NCBI RefSeq assembly: GCF_937884665.1
Contig: NZ_CAKZYF010000206.1
Span: forward strand, 1 to 51,037
DNA from: an uncultured Allomuricauda sp.
GTDB taxonomy: Bacteria; Bacteroidota; Bacteroidia; Flavobacteriales; Flavobacteriaceae
DNA length: 51,037 nucleotides
Direction of reading: 5' to 3'
The stretch's first letter is position 1. Each line of letters starts with the position of its first letter. Position numbers and translations under genes: made by a program. The notes under the pieces are model-generated. The model did no database searches and had not been told where the DNA came from. It worked only from the letters and a program-made list of their open reading frames with translations. Shown in pieces: positions 44,007 through 51,037 of this stretch.

Positions 44007-45059
44007 ATGAATGATTTTCATGCATTGAAAATATCGGAAGTGCGCCCCCTTACACCAAGTTCGGTGGCTTTAACTTTCGATGTTCCAGATTCCTTGGGCG
44101 AACTTTTCTATTTTACAGCGGGACAGTACATCACATTAAAACACGGAATCAACGGGGAGGAGGTAAGAAGGGCTTATTCCATTTCCTCCGCACCTTCTTC
44201 AGGGGAACTTACCATAGGGGTCAAAAAAGTACCGAACGGGGTATTTTCCGTATATGCCAATGAATCCCTCAAGGTAGGCGATACCCTAGAAGTTATGCCA
44301 CCGGAAGGAAGGTTCGTTTTTGAAAGTGGAAACTCCCAAAAAAATGTTGCCGCTTTTGCCGCAGGTAGTGGAATTACACCGATAATTAGTATTGCCCAGA
44401 CCGTTTTGGAGAGCCATCCGGAAAACACTTTTGTTTTAGTATTTGGAAATCAGACCCCTTCAGAAACCATGTATCTAAGTAAAGTTCAAGAACTCCAAGA
44501 GAAATATACTGAAAGGTTTTCCGTTCAACATCTTTTTAGTCGTTCACATGAGGAACAGGCACTCTTTGGAAGAATTGAAAGCTCAACGGTCAATTTTATT
44601 ATCAAAAATCGCTTTAAAGATTTGGAGTTTGACGCTTTTTATTTGTGCGGTCCCGAGCAAATGATAGACACGGTTTGTGATACGCTCAAAAACAATGGGA
44701 TCCCTGATGATAAAATTCTATTTGAGCTTTTCACGGCATCGACCAAAACCGAGGATACCCTATCCGAAGAACTGGACGGAGAAACAGAAGTTGAGGTAGT
44801 TTTGGACGATGAGACCTTTTCCCTGAGCATGGATAAAAAAGACTTTATCCTTGATGCATTGCTTAAGGAAAACATTGATGCGCCTTACTCCTGCCAGGGC
44901 GGGGTTTGTAGCAGCTGTATTGCTCGCGTCACAGCAGGGAAAGCGGAGATGGTGAAAAACCAGATACTTACGGATGACGAAATTGATGAGGGGTTTATTC
45001 TTACCTGTCAAGCTCATGCGCTTACTTCCAAATTGACCGTGGATTTTGATGATGTTTAA
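44007..45059 (+). CDS. PaaE-like 2Fe-2S/FAD oxidoreductase
   Basis: 350 residues from the ATG at 44007 (MNDFHALKISEV); the earlier start at 43920 adds a segment without conservation. FAD-binding RRAYSISSAPS, NAD(P)-binding AAGSGITPIISIAQTVL and a C-terminal ferredoxin-type domain CQGGVCSSC (cluster Cys), then LTCQAH, are all intact. PaaE-like reductases pass electrons from NAD(P)H to phenylacetyl-CoA epoxidase or other monooxygenases. No paaABCD genes are present, so another partner is likely. The next gene is a Crp/Fnr regulator in the same direction, possibly controlling it. Confidence 0.88.
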   Translation: MNDFHALKISEVRPLTPSSVALTFDVPDSLGELFYFTAGQYITLKHGINGEEVRRAYSISSAPSSGELTIGVKKVPNGVFSVYANESLKVGDTLEVMPPEGRFVFESGNSQKNVAAFAAGSGITPIISIAQTVLESHPENTFVLVFGNQTPSETMYLSKVQELQEKYTERFSVQHLFSRSHEEQALFGRIESSTVNFIIKNRFKDLEFDAFYLCGPEQMIDTVCDTLKNNGIPDDKILFELFTASTKTEDTLSEELDGETEVEVVLDDETFSLSMDKKDFILDALLKENIDAPYSCQGGVCSSCIARVTAGKAEMVKNQILTDDEIDEGFILTCQAHALTSKLTVDFDDV

Positions 45060-45069
45060 CCCATTTTCC

Positions 45070-45648
45070 ATGGAACCTCTCACTTTCAAAGCATTCATTG
45101 GAAACTACGTTTTTCTTCCCGAAAAGGATTGGGAAGAAATCTTAAGATATCTTGAGGCGTTATCCGTAAAAAAAGGGGAGCTTTTGTTAAAGGAGGGCCA
45201 AATATGCAATTACGTTTATTTTTTGGAAAAAGGCCTACTTCGATTTTCAATGCTTAAGCACGGGGAATATGTAACCAAATTTTTCACTGAGGCTCCCTAT
45301 GCCTTTACTTCCCAATATAGTTTCTCCAACAGACTGCCTTCCCGGGAAAATATTGAAGCCCTTGAGGATTCCGGCATGTGGAGAATTTCTTATGAGGACA
45401 GTAATGCACTATTTCGTTTGGAGTCTTGGAACACTTTTGTCAGAAAGCTTATTCAGGAGGTGCAGTTTTTTACGGAATTGATTTTGGAGGAAGCCCAAAA
45501 TGAGACCGCAGAAGAACGATATGCCAAACTGCTACAATATCGCCCTGGACTCGTTCAACGGGTAGCCCAAAAACATTTAGCTTCTTACCTCGGAGTTACT
45601 CCCCAATCATTGAGCAGAATCCGTACCAAAATCCAAAAACCATCATAA
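45070..45648 (+). CDS. Crp/Fnr-family transcriptional regulator
   Basis: 192 residues from ATG 45070 (MEPLTFKAF); earlier Met codons overlap the reductase stop. A cyclic-nucleotide-binding fold (GELLLKEGQICNYVYFLEKGLLRFSML; YVTKFFTEAPYAFTSQYSF) precedes a C-terminal HTH LASYLGVTPQSLSRIRTKI. There is no N-terminal Cys cluster, so it is not a classical Fe-S Fnr. A perfect 14-bp palindrome lies 2 bp after its stop and before the SRPBCC gene. It probably regulates the next genes and perhaps itself. Confidence 0.9.
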   Translation: MEPLTFKAFIGNYVFLPEKDWEEILRYLEALSVKKGELLLKEGQICNYVYFLEKGLLRFSMLKHGEYVTKFFTEAPYAFTSQYSFSNRLPSRENIEALEDSGMWRISYEDSNALFRLESWNTFVRKLIQEVQFFTELILEEAQNETAEERYAKLLQYRPGLVQRVAQKHLASYLGVTPQSLSRIRTKIQKPS

Positions 45649-45649
45649 G

Positions 45650-45663
45650 TTACCATATGGTAA
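45650..45663. promoter_or_regulatory. Perfect 14-bp palindrome, Crp/Fnr-type operator candidate
   Basis: TTACCATATGGTAA is fully palindromic with the 5-4-5 architecture of Fnr-type sites (compare TTGAT-N4-ATCAA). It is 2 bp downstream of the Crp/Fnr gene and 39 bp upstream of the SRPBCC start. A TAGCTTTA box at 45686-45693 is a weak -7 candidate below it. Binding by the adjacent regulator is inference. Confidence 0.5.
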
Positions 45664-45702
45664 GTTTTTTTGGCCGGGCCCGATATAGCTTTACCAAAAA
45701 AA

Positions 45703-46191
45703 ATGAGAAACACCATGATTTATCTTGGCTTGGCCCTGCTGCCCATGGGTGCCGGCGCCCAAGAAAAAGCGCAATCCAATAAGCACTTTTGGAATACCGT
45801 GGAAACTTCCGCAACTCCGGAAAAAATTTGGGCCATTTGGACTGATGTCCCCAATTGGAAAAAATGGGATACCGGTCTTAAAGACGCTGAACTGGAAGAG
45901 CCGTTCGGGTTAAATGCTAAAGGCAAGATTATTTCGTTACAGGGCCGTAAATCACGGTTTAAAGTGACACAATTTGAACCTGGAGAATCCTATACCTTCA
46001 AAACCAAGCTTCCTTTTGGTGCCTTATATGTAAAACGCTTCTTGGAGTCGGAAGAAGACACTACTTATTTTACACATGAAGTATGGTTTACGGGATTGGC
46101 GGCAGGAATTTTTGCGAAGCGATTTGGTCCAGAATTCAGAAACATGTTACCCGAAGTAATGGAAAAAATAAAGATATTGGCAGAAGAATGA
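45703..46191 (+). CDS. Exported SRPBCC-fold protein
   Basis: 162 residues from ATG 45703; signal peptide MRNTMIYLGLALLPMGAGAQ. The remainder follows the START/polyketide-cyclase-like helix-grip order: WNTVETSATPEKIWAIWTDVPNWKKWDTGLKDAELEEPF, then FKVTQFEPGESYTFKT and a long C-terminal helix PEFRNMLPEVMEKIKIL. It binds a hydrophobic ligand, identity unknown. An exported SRPBCC protein is less common than a cytosolic one. The stop overlaps the next start (ATGATG). Confidence 0.82.
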   Translation: MRNTMIYLGLALLPMGAGAQEKAQSNKHFWNTVETSATPEKIWAIWTDVPNWKKWDTGLKDAELEEPFGLNAKGKIISLQGRKSRFKVTQFEPGESYTFKTKLPFGALYVKRFLESEEDTTYFTHEVWFTGLAAGIFAKRFGPEFRNMLPEVMEKIKILAEE

Positions 46192-46559
46192 TGATCTTAA
46201 AAATTGTTTACGCCGCTAATATTCTGGTAGCTGGATGGATTAGCATTACCAGCTTGTTTGCGCCCAAGCGGGCCGTCAGCTCTGTTTTTCAGAATACGGT
46301 GACCTATTCAGAGGCCATTCGTTTGGTAGGATGTTTATGGGGTGCCATCTTTATTTTATCCGTTTTGGGCCTCTTTTATCCCAAAAAAATGGCTTTGGTT
46401 CTACTGTTTCAGCTGATTTACAAAGGAAGTTGGCTCGTGTTTGTGGCCTTGCCCGCTATCTTGGAGAAAAAACCGTATCCATCCGGTATGGCTGCATTTT
46501 TTGTGGTTTGGTGTGCGGTGTTACCTTTTGTAATTCCTTGGAAATCTATTTTTCAATAA
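46188..46559 (+). CDS. Small four-helix membrane protein
   Basis: 123 residues, no family recognised. Four hydrophobic helices (ILKIVYAANILVAGWISITSLF, AIRLVGCLWGAIFILSVLGLF, MALVLLFQLIYKGSWLVFVALP, MAAFFVVWCAVLPFVIPW) with short loops. Start ATG 46188 overlaps the SRPBCC stop; it is thus translated with it and may form a membrane partner. It overlaps the convergent patatin gene by 14 bp. Confidence 0.72.
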   Translation: MMILKIVYAANILVAGWISITSLFAPKRAVSSVFQNTVTYSEAIRLVGCLWGAIFILSVLGLFYPKKMALVLLFQLIYKGSWLVFVALPAILEKKPYPSGMAAFFVVWCAVLPFVIPWKSIFQ

Positions 46560-47334
46560 GTAAGGAATCCAGAGCGCGACTTCCATGATCGTACCCAATC
46601 TGGTACGCTTTCTCAATTCCTTTTTTATCCAGCACCCCAATTTTTTCAAGCGCCTTAGGTTCAATGAAAAAATCGCATTCTGAAAGCTTTTTGTGACTTG
46701 AAGCATAAATCATCAAACCAGTGACCCTGCCTGCCAGTTGTAAAGAATTTTTAAGGTCTTTTTTCTGAACTTCACCTGCGATGGAAACATTGCTTCCTAT
46801 AATAAAATCCACCTTACCATCTACATATTCTTTAGGGAAGTTGTTCATCACCCCACCATCAGCATAAAGGGTATTTTCGATTTCCACAGGACTAAAAACC
46901 GGTGTCAAAGCCGCTGAAGCCAACAGTGGGTGTATCAGTTCTCCACTTGAAAATACTTTTTCAGAACCTTTGAGCAAGTCCGTTGCTACCACAAAGAGCG
47001 GTTTTTGAAGGGCTTCAAAAGTGTTTTCGGGGAAGAAGCCTTTAAAAATGGAGTAATAGCGATTTGTATCGATAAAGCCCGGCTTGTTGATAGCAAAAAA
47101 ATTGTAGCGAAAAAGTGGTGTTTCCCGGAAGAACCTGAGCATGTCGCCCACCGAATTTCCATTGGCATACAAAGCTCCGATCACTGCGCCGATGCTGGTT
47201 CCTGAAATAACTTCTGCCTCAATATCATGTTCCTGCAAAGCCTTTATCAACCCGATATGGGCCATACCCCTAACGCCTCCTCCCGATAGGACCAATCCAA
47301 TAGATTTTTCTTTGAGCTGCGTTTGGGACATCAT
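46546..47334 (-). CDS. Patatin-like phospholipase (RssA-like)
   Basis: 262 residues. Oxyanion motif GLVLSGGGVRGMAHIG, nucleophile elbow GTSIG with Ser47, and the catalytic Asp159 in ADGGVMNNFP complete the Ser-Asp dyad of patatins. The protein is cytosolic, with no signal peptide. It hydrolyses acyl lipids; the physiological substrate is unknown. Start ATG 47334 or 47331. Confidence 0.93.
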   Translation of the reverse strand: MMSQTQLKEKSIGLVLSGGGVRGMAHIGLIKALQEHDIEAEVISGTSIGAVIGALYANGNSVGDMLRFFRETPLFRYNFFAINKPGFIDTNRYYSIFKGFFPENTFEALQKPLFVVATDLLKGSEKVFSSGELIHPLLASAALTPVFSPVEIENTLYADGGVMNNFPKEYVDGKVDFIIGSNVSIAGEVQKKDLKNSLQLAGRVTGLMIYASSHKKLSECDFFIEPKALEKIGVLDKKGIEKAYQIGYDHGSRALDSLLIEK

Positions 47335-47640
47335 TAGTACGGCTTAAAAGCATAACAAAAGTACTATTTGAACTTAAAACTTACGGATTGTGGGGCCATT
47401 TTAGCAAAGCGTTACCGACTACCAGGTTTGTGCTTTCCTTCCCGACAAGTGGAAATTGCATTTCATCGATAAATTACCGTTCGTCGACCGTACCGCGCTA
47501 TACCCGCCAATTTGGTAACCGACTTGAAGGTCGGAATGTTAAAATTTTGATTTTATAAGCTTCACACGTAATGGCACGCCCATAAATTCGAACAAAACGG
47601 TATACTTTTTTATCGTAAGTTTACGTAAAGGCTTTTCTCA
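47335..47640. other. 306-bp intergenic region without a recognised gene
   Basis: No ORF above 15 codons with a plausible start and no tRNA-like sequence was found. It contains a small hairpin CCGAC-TTGAAG-GTCGG (47519-47534), a GTTACCGACTACC stretch with a near-copy GGTAACCGACTTG ~100 bp later, and the palindrome TTTACGTAAA (47622-47631) shortly before the DUF2064 start. The promoters for both divergent genes must lie here, but no clear TTG/TAnnTTTG pair was recognised. Confidence 0.5.
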
Positions 47641-48333
47641 TTGCGAACTACATTACAGAATGACACCGCTATCCTGTTCTTTGCCAATTCGGCAGAGGAA
47701 GATTTCGCACGCAAAAAATTTGATTATCGGGCGGTCTCCCTTTTTCAGGATTTGACCCAGCATACACTCAAAACAATAGAATCCACCGGGCTTCCCTTTT
47801 TTCATTTTACGGAAAAGGAACAACTGGGCAACACCTTTGGCGAACGCTTTGCCCATGCCTTTGCTTCTCTTTTTGCGCTGGGATATACCAAAGTGATTTC
47901 GGTAGGAAATGATAGCCCCAACTTGACGGCCCAACATATTCTAAAAGCGCAAGAGCAAGTGTCAAAAGGTAATGCCGTAATTGGTCCATCGTTGGATGGA
48001 GGGTGTTATCTAATGGGTTTTCATCGTGATAGCTTTCAGAAAGAATCTTTTAAAGCCTTACCTTGGCAGAGTCCAACCTTGCATCAAGAGCTGCTGCTTC
48101 AACTGGATATGCAGGGCATGGAGCTGACCTTATTGGGCATCTTGAACGATATTGATTCCATGAGAGATGTAAAACGCCTCTCCAACTATATCAAGACCGT
48201 TTCCGCGTATTGGATCGGTCTGTTCGGTACCTTATTCAACTTTGGGAATCCAAAGGAATTAGCTCCCATTCCTATTTTTGAGACCCATTCTTTTTCAACT
48301 CCTTTTAACAAGGGTTCGCCATTCAGGGACTAA
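47641..48333 (+). CDS. DUF2064 glycosyltransferase-like protein of the arsenosugar cluster
   Basis: 230 residues. GDSPNLTAQHILKAQEQVSKGNAVIGPSLDGGCYLMGF gives the DUF2064/TIGR04282-type signature with the GPS-DGG loop of the nucleotidyl/glycosyltransferase A fold. The start is TTG at 47641, because a TAA lies 12 bp upstream in frame and no ATG is near. Next come a CMD-type peroxidase-like gene and ArsS, the usual partners. A sugar-transfer role in arsenosugar assembly is inferred from family and context. Confidence 0.82.
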   Translation: MRTTLQNDTAILFFANSAEEDFARKKFDYRAVSLFQDLTQHTLKTIESTGLPFFHFTEKEQLGNTFGERFAHAFASLFALGYTKVISVGNDSPNLTAQHILKAQEQVSKGNAVIGPSLDGGCYLMGFHRDSFQKESFKALPWQSPTLHQELLLQLDMQGMELTLLGILNDIDSMRDVKRLSNYIKTVSAYWIGLFGTLFNFGNPKELAPIPIFETHSFSTPFNKGSPFRD

Positions 48334-48351
48334 ATTTCCACAGACCCAAAA

Positions 48352-48368
48352 ACCTCAACGACTGAGGT
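48352..48368. repeat. Hairpin between DUF2064 and the CMD-type gene
   Basis: ACCTCA (48352-48357), ACGAC, TGAGGT (48363-48368) is a perfect 6-bp stem. A second stem GCACC-TT-GGTGC follows at about 48383. Without a T-run they do not look like terminators; they may shape the intercistronic RNA. Confidence 0.4.
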
Positions 48369-48424
48369 ACTTATTTAATTCATGCACCTTGGTGCGCATT
48401 CAAAATTTATTTAAGCAAAACGCA

Positions 48425-48760
48425 ATGGCAAATTCATATTACGATCCTGCAGATTTAAGAAAGTTTGGAAAAATCACCGAATGGAGTGAAGAGTTAGGCA
48501 CTAAATTTTTCGACTATTACGGAAAAGTTTTCGAAGAAGGCGCATTGAGCGCGAGAGAAAAGTCCTTAATTGCTTTGGCCGTATCCCATGTGGTCAAATG
48601 TCCTTATTGCATTGACGCCTACACAAAGGACGGTTTGCAACGCGGCATTACCAAAGAAGAAATGATGGAAGCCGTGCACGCGGGTGCCGCGATTGAAAGT
48701 GGTGCCACCTTAGTTCACGGGGTACAGATGATGAACAAGTATAACAAATTATCCATGTAA
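48425..48760 (+). CDS. Arsenosugar biosynthesis-associated peroxidase-like protein (CMD/AhpD fold)
   Basis: 111 residues from ATG 48425 (MANSYYDPADLRKFG); an upstream extension from 48278 reads through the previous gene's end. LIALAVSHVVKCPYCIDAYTKDGLQRGITKEEMMEAV carries the AhpD CxxC and the following His-like position filled by Asp-Ala-Tyr, matching the carboxymuconolactone decarboxylase-like group found beside ArsS. It may have thiol redox activity. It lies 13 bp before arsS. Confidence 0.9.
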   Translation: MANSYYDPADLRKFGKITEWSEELGTKFFDYYGKVFEEGALSAREKSLIALAVSHVVKCPYCIDAYTKDGLQRGITKEEMMEAVHAGAAIESGATLVHGVQMMNKYNKLSM

Positions 48761-48773
48761 TACCGGCTGTTTA

Positions 48774-49868
48774 ATGGAAAGTATAATGCATCAGCTTAAA
48801 AAGGCCAAAAAACCAAAGACCAAAACCCTCCATGCCCGTAAGGATGAGCTTGCTTCGGCCAATAGGCAATTGGAGATATTGAACGGTGGGCTTTTTGCTG
48901 AAGGGGAATTGCCTTCTTTTAAGGATAAAATTTCGGAAATTGGTCACTTCCCGTTGCGTCCCAATAGATTGGAAATTCTGCAGATTAACGTAGGTTATAT
49001 GTGCAACATTACCTGCGAACACTGCCATGTGGATGCCGGACCTGGGCGGAAGGAAATCATGACCACAGAGACCATGGAAATGTGCCTTGAGGTAATCCGC
49101 AACACTGGGGCACATACCTTGGACCTGACTGGTGGTGCTCCTGAAATGAACCCTCATTTTCGATGGTTCGTAGAAGAGGCCGCGAAAGCGGGTATCAAAG
49201 ATTTTATTGTGCGGTCCAACCTGTCCATTATTATGGCACACCCCAAATTCCGCGACCTACCCGATTTTTTTAAGGAACACAATGTGCACGTAGTTTCTTC
49301 CTTACCGCATTATACCCGTGGAAAAACGGACAAGCAACGCGGCGATGGCGTTTTTGACGCCTCCATACAAGCCCTATTGGAACTCAATGAAAGAGGGTAC
49401 GGTAAACCTGGAAGTGACTTGAGATTGGACTTGGTCTATAATCCTTCCGGAGCATTTTTGCCCGGTGACCAAGCAGCCCTGGAAAGCGATTTTAAAAATG
49501 CGCTTCTCGAAGATTTTGGCATTCACTTCCACAGTCTTTTTGCCATTACCAACCTGCCCATTTCGCGATTTTTAGACTACCTCATCGCCTCTGATAATTA
49601 TGATGATTATATGTATGCCCTTGTGGATGCTTATAATCCTGGAGCGGTGGCCAATGTGATGTGTACCAACACCATTTCCATAAGTTGGGATGGCTGGTTG
49701 TACGATTGCGACTTTAACCAAATGTTGGGGCTTAAAGTGGCCAGTAAGGTCAAACATATTAAGGATTATAATGAAGATATCCTGAACGACAGGAACATTA
49801 TTATTTCCCAACACTGTTATGGGTGTACGGCCGGAGCTGGAAGTAGTTGCCAAGGAACGGTGGCGTAA
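48774..49868 (+). CDS. arsS: Radical SAM protein ArsS (arsenosugar biosynthesis)
   Basis: 364 residues. CNITCEHC at 77-84 provides the CxxxCxxC 4Fe-4S site. DLTGGAPEMNPHFRWFVEEA is the family's GGxP-type SAM motif, and a DUF3641-type C-terminus contains MCTNTISISWDGWLYDCDFNQMLG and CYGCTAGAGSSCQGT, Cys-rich and fit for auxiliary clusters. ArsS joins a dimethylarsenical to the adenosyl group of SAM in the route to arsenosugars. ArsM, which supplies the methylated arsenic, is not in the window. Start ATG 48774 or 48786. Confidence 0.93.
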   Translation: MESIMHQLKKAKKPKTKTLHARKDELASANRQLEILNGGLFAEGELPSFKDKISEIGHFPLRPNRLEILQINVGYMCNITCEHCHVDAGPGRKEIMTTETMEMCLEVIRNTGAHTLDLTGGAPEMNPHFRWFVEEAAKAGIKDFIVRSNLSIIMAHPKFRDLPDFFKEHNVHVVSSLPHYTRGKTDKQRGDGVFDASIQALLELNERGYGKPGSDLRLDLVYNPSGAFLPGDQAALESDFKNALLEDFGIHFHSLFAITNLPISRFLDYLIASDNYDDYMYALVDAYNPGAVANVMCTNTISISWDGWLYDCDFNQMLGLKVASKVKHIKDYNEDILNDRNIIISQHCYGCTAGAGSSCQGTVA

Positions 49869-49922
49869 AATTAGGATTCACTTATCGGTTTCATATATGA
49901 AAAGCATCCTTTGCCTTTTTCA

Positions 49923-50411
49923 TTAGGGCATTCGGATTGAACTCATATAAGCCCAAACAATAAACAGCACTTGTAAAGGAATTCTAAACCAGAGATAGGA
50001 AAGCCCATTTCCTTCAAAGGTTGCTTTTTGATAGTCTACTTGGTGAATGGCGGCATAAATATTCGCCGGCAGCATCAATAGGAGAAAAATAATCAAAGTC
50101 CATCCGCTAATCACTTTTAGCTTTGGGATAAGTAAGCCAACGGCCAAAAGGATTTCAAAAAGTCCTGTGAGATGAACAAAGCTTGTCTTGAATGGAATCC
50201 ATTCAGGTATCATCATGGACATGCCCTTGGTATATACGAAATGCCCCATGGCCGTAAAGCACAACATGATGGACATCGCTATTCTTGCTGATAATGCAAA
50301 ATCATAGTGCTTATAAATGAATTTCACCACGAAAATGGCAATCACAAAGCTGATTAGAAGTACGAGTAGAGGTTTCATAAGGTCATCCTTTAATTCATTT
50401 ACAAAATTCAT
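49923..50411 (-). CDS. DoxX-like membrane protein
   Basis: 162 residues from ATG 50411 (MNFVNELKDDLMK); a TTG at 50432 would add seven residues. Four to five helices: PLLVLLISFVIAIFVVKFI, ARIAMSIMLCFTAMGHFVY, FVHLTGLFEILLAVGLLIP, SGWTLIIFLLLMLPANIYA, WFRIPLQVLFIVWAYM. The G-H and F-E-I positions fit the DoxX/DUF417-like families. Function is unresolved; related proteins act in redox or thiosulfate handling. It follows the Crp/Fnr gene closely, so is probably its target or operon partner. Confidence 0.78.
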   Translation of the reverse strand: MNFVNELKDDLMKPLLVLLISFVIAIFVVKFIYKHYDFALSARIAMSIMLCFTAMGHFVYTKGMSMMIPEWIPFKTSFVHLTGLFEILLAVGLLIPKLKVISGWTLIIFLLLMLPANIYAAIHQVDYQKATFEGNGLSYLWFRIPLQVLFIVWAYMSSIRMP

Positions 50412-50442
50412 AAATGATTCCAGGGCAGACAATGAACCCAGG

Positions 50443-51009
50443 TTAAGTAATTCGCTTTCGTATTCTGCTTAAGGCTTGAGGAGTAACCCCAATATAAGAG
50501 GCAATGTATTTTAGGGGAATCTGTTTCAATAATTTGGGGCGTTCCAAGAACAGGTCCAGATACCGTTCTTCCGCGGTTTTGCTAAGCAAGGCAATTTCCC
50601 GTTTCGATTTTATCAAAAACATATTTTCCGCCATTCTCCGCCCAATAATATTTCCGCTTTCGGTTTTTTGATACACCTCTTGAAGGTCTCCATATGATAT
50701 TTGCCACAAGGTTGTGTGGGTCAGCGTTTCAATTTGATATTGGGAAGGTGTTCGGGTGATAAAGGAATCATAGGCTGTGACAAATTCGTTCTCAAACAAA
50801 AAACCAAAGGTCAGGTCGCTTTCTTCTTGAGGAATATAATACCGTACTATCCCTTCCGAAATAAAAGAAAGGTAATTCTCAACTTCACCAATTTTGATAA
50901 GCACTGTGTTTTTCTTGAGGGTTCGCTGCTGCAGTTTTGAAGAAAAGAAGTTCCAGTCTGCACTATGCATTGGATGGATATGGTCTATGAATTTTTTAAT
51001 TTCTTCCAT
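50443..51009 (-). CDS. Crp/Fnr-family transcriptional regulator (second copy)
   Basis: 188 residues. The nucleotide-binding-like fold (NTVLIKIGEVENYLSFISEGIVRYYIPQEE; TFGFLFENEFVTAYDSFI) and a C-terminal HTH IASYIGVTPQALSRIRKRI. It shares the xASYxGVTPQxLSRIR motif with the regulator at 45070, so they are paralogues. No N-terminal Cys set. It reads into the DoxX-like gene. Only 28 bp upstream lie in the window, so its promoter cannot be judged. Confidence 0.9.
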   Translation of the reverse strand: MEEIKKFIDHIHPMHSADWNFFSSKLQQRTLKKNTVLIKIGEVENYLSFISEGIVRYYIPQEESDLTFGFLFENEFVTAYDSFITRTPSQYQIETLTHTTLWQISYGDLQEVYQKTESGNIIGRRMAENMFLIKSKREIALLSKTAEERYLDLFLERPKLLKQIPLKYIASYIGVTPQALSRIRKRIT

Positions 51010-51037
51010 ACTGGATTTTGCTTGTGGCTAAAATGCG

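Noticed and set aside
1..51037. Genetic code change (TAG or TAA read as an amino acid)
   Set aside because: Both codons are used as normal stops by many genes here; only one TAG and one TAA appear inside otherwise intact frames.
1..51037. tRNA/rRNA genes, CRISPR arrays, insertion sequences or an integrase
   Set aside because: No cloverleaf-like or GTTCGAATC-type sequence, no spaced direct repeats and no transposase or integrase motifs were seen, though small RNA genes can be missed by eye.

Overview
The window is a stretch of chromosome from a marine-type member of the family Flavobacteriaceae (phylum Bacteroidota). This is inferred from the gliding-motility lipoprotein GldH, the SprE/PorW-type T9SS lipoprotein, DUF5687, DUF4292 and DUF6168 proteins, a split ATP synthase locus without atpD/atpC, SPOR/HU-CCDC81 and plug-type TonB proteins, and promoter-like TAnnTTTG boxes. 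Base composition looks even, with no strong sign of recent transfer except perhaps at the left edge. Several genes (sprE, the flippase, an ECF sigma factor, a DUF6168 protein, a DUF2064 protein) can only start at TTG. No tRNA, rRNA, CRISPR array or insertion sequence was seen.

Layout. 1-4.5 kb: a cut-off leucine-rich-repeat protein; a cI-like XRE/S24 regulator facing a small HTH-like protein across a perfect operator-like palindrome; a GNAT acetyltransferase; a possible 35-residue gene with its own promoter and terminator; and a CoA-transferase pair (scoA/scoB) with a four-helix-bundle (S23/IVP) gene between the subunits. 4.5-9.7 kb: a tightly overlapping minus-strand block ricT-gldH-PBP1A, preceded by the tRNA hydroxylase trhO. 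9.7-20.9 kb: a candidate 6S/flavo-1-like small RNA, recA, a lipoprotein, an ECF sigma factor with a trans-envelope partner, a plsC acyltransferase broken by a stop codon, trpS, a plug-domain protein, dprA, an HU/SPOR protein and a thioesterase.

20.9-28.3 kb: a minus-strand envelope operon reading flippase, dut, sugar nucleotidyltransferase, TPR protein, DUF4292 lipoprotein and EnvC-like protein, followed by two envelope proteins. 28.5-31.4 kb: a sulfatase lipoprotein converging on a Tet-type MFS transporter. 31.4-40.2 kb: a minus-strand run sprE, bactofilin, atpZ-like, DUF6168, atpB, atpE, atpF, atpH, atpA, atpG ending in a clear terminator. atpA carries an in-frame TAG at a conserved Leu position. 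The operon also has strong intercistronic hairpins.

40.3-51 kb: DUF2461 and SnoaL-like genes; an ABC ATPase with DUF5687 permease; a PaaE-like reductase, Crp/Fnr regulator, SRPBCC protein and small membrane protein; a patatin-like hydrolase; an arsenosugar-type cluster (DUF2064, CMD peroxidase-like, radical SAM ArsS) without arsM; and a DoxX-like protein with a second Crp/Fnr regulator.

The most surprising points are the two single-codon nonsense interruptions in otherwise full-length genes (atpA and plsC), the 6S-like RNA next to recA, the 14-bp perfect hairpin between atpE and atpF, and the S24/HTH module with its palindrome. I do not see a complete novel defence or mobile system. The left-edge regulator pair is the best candidate for an incompletely described module.
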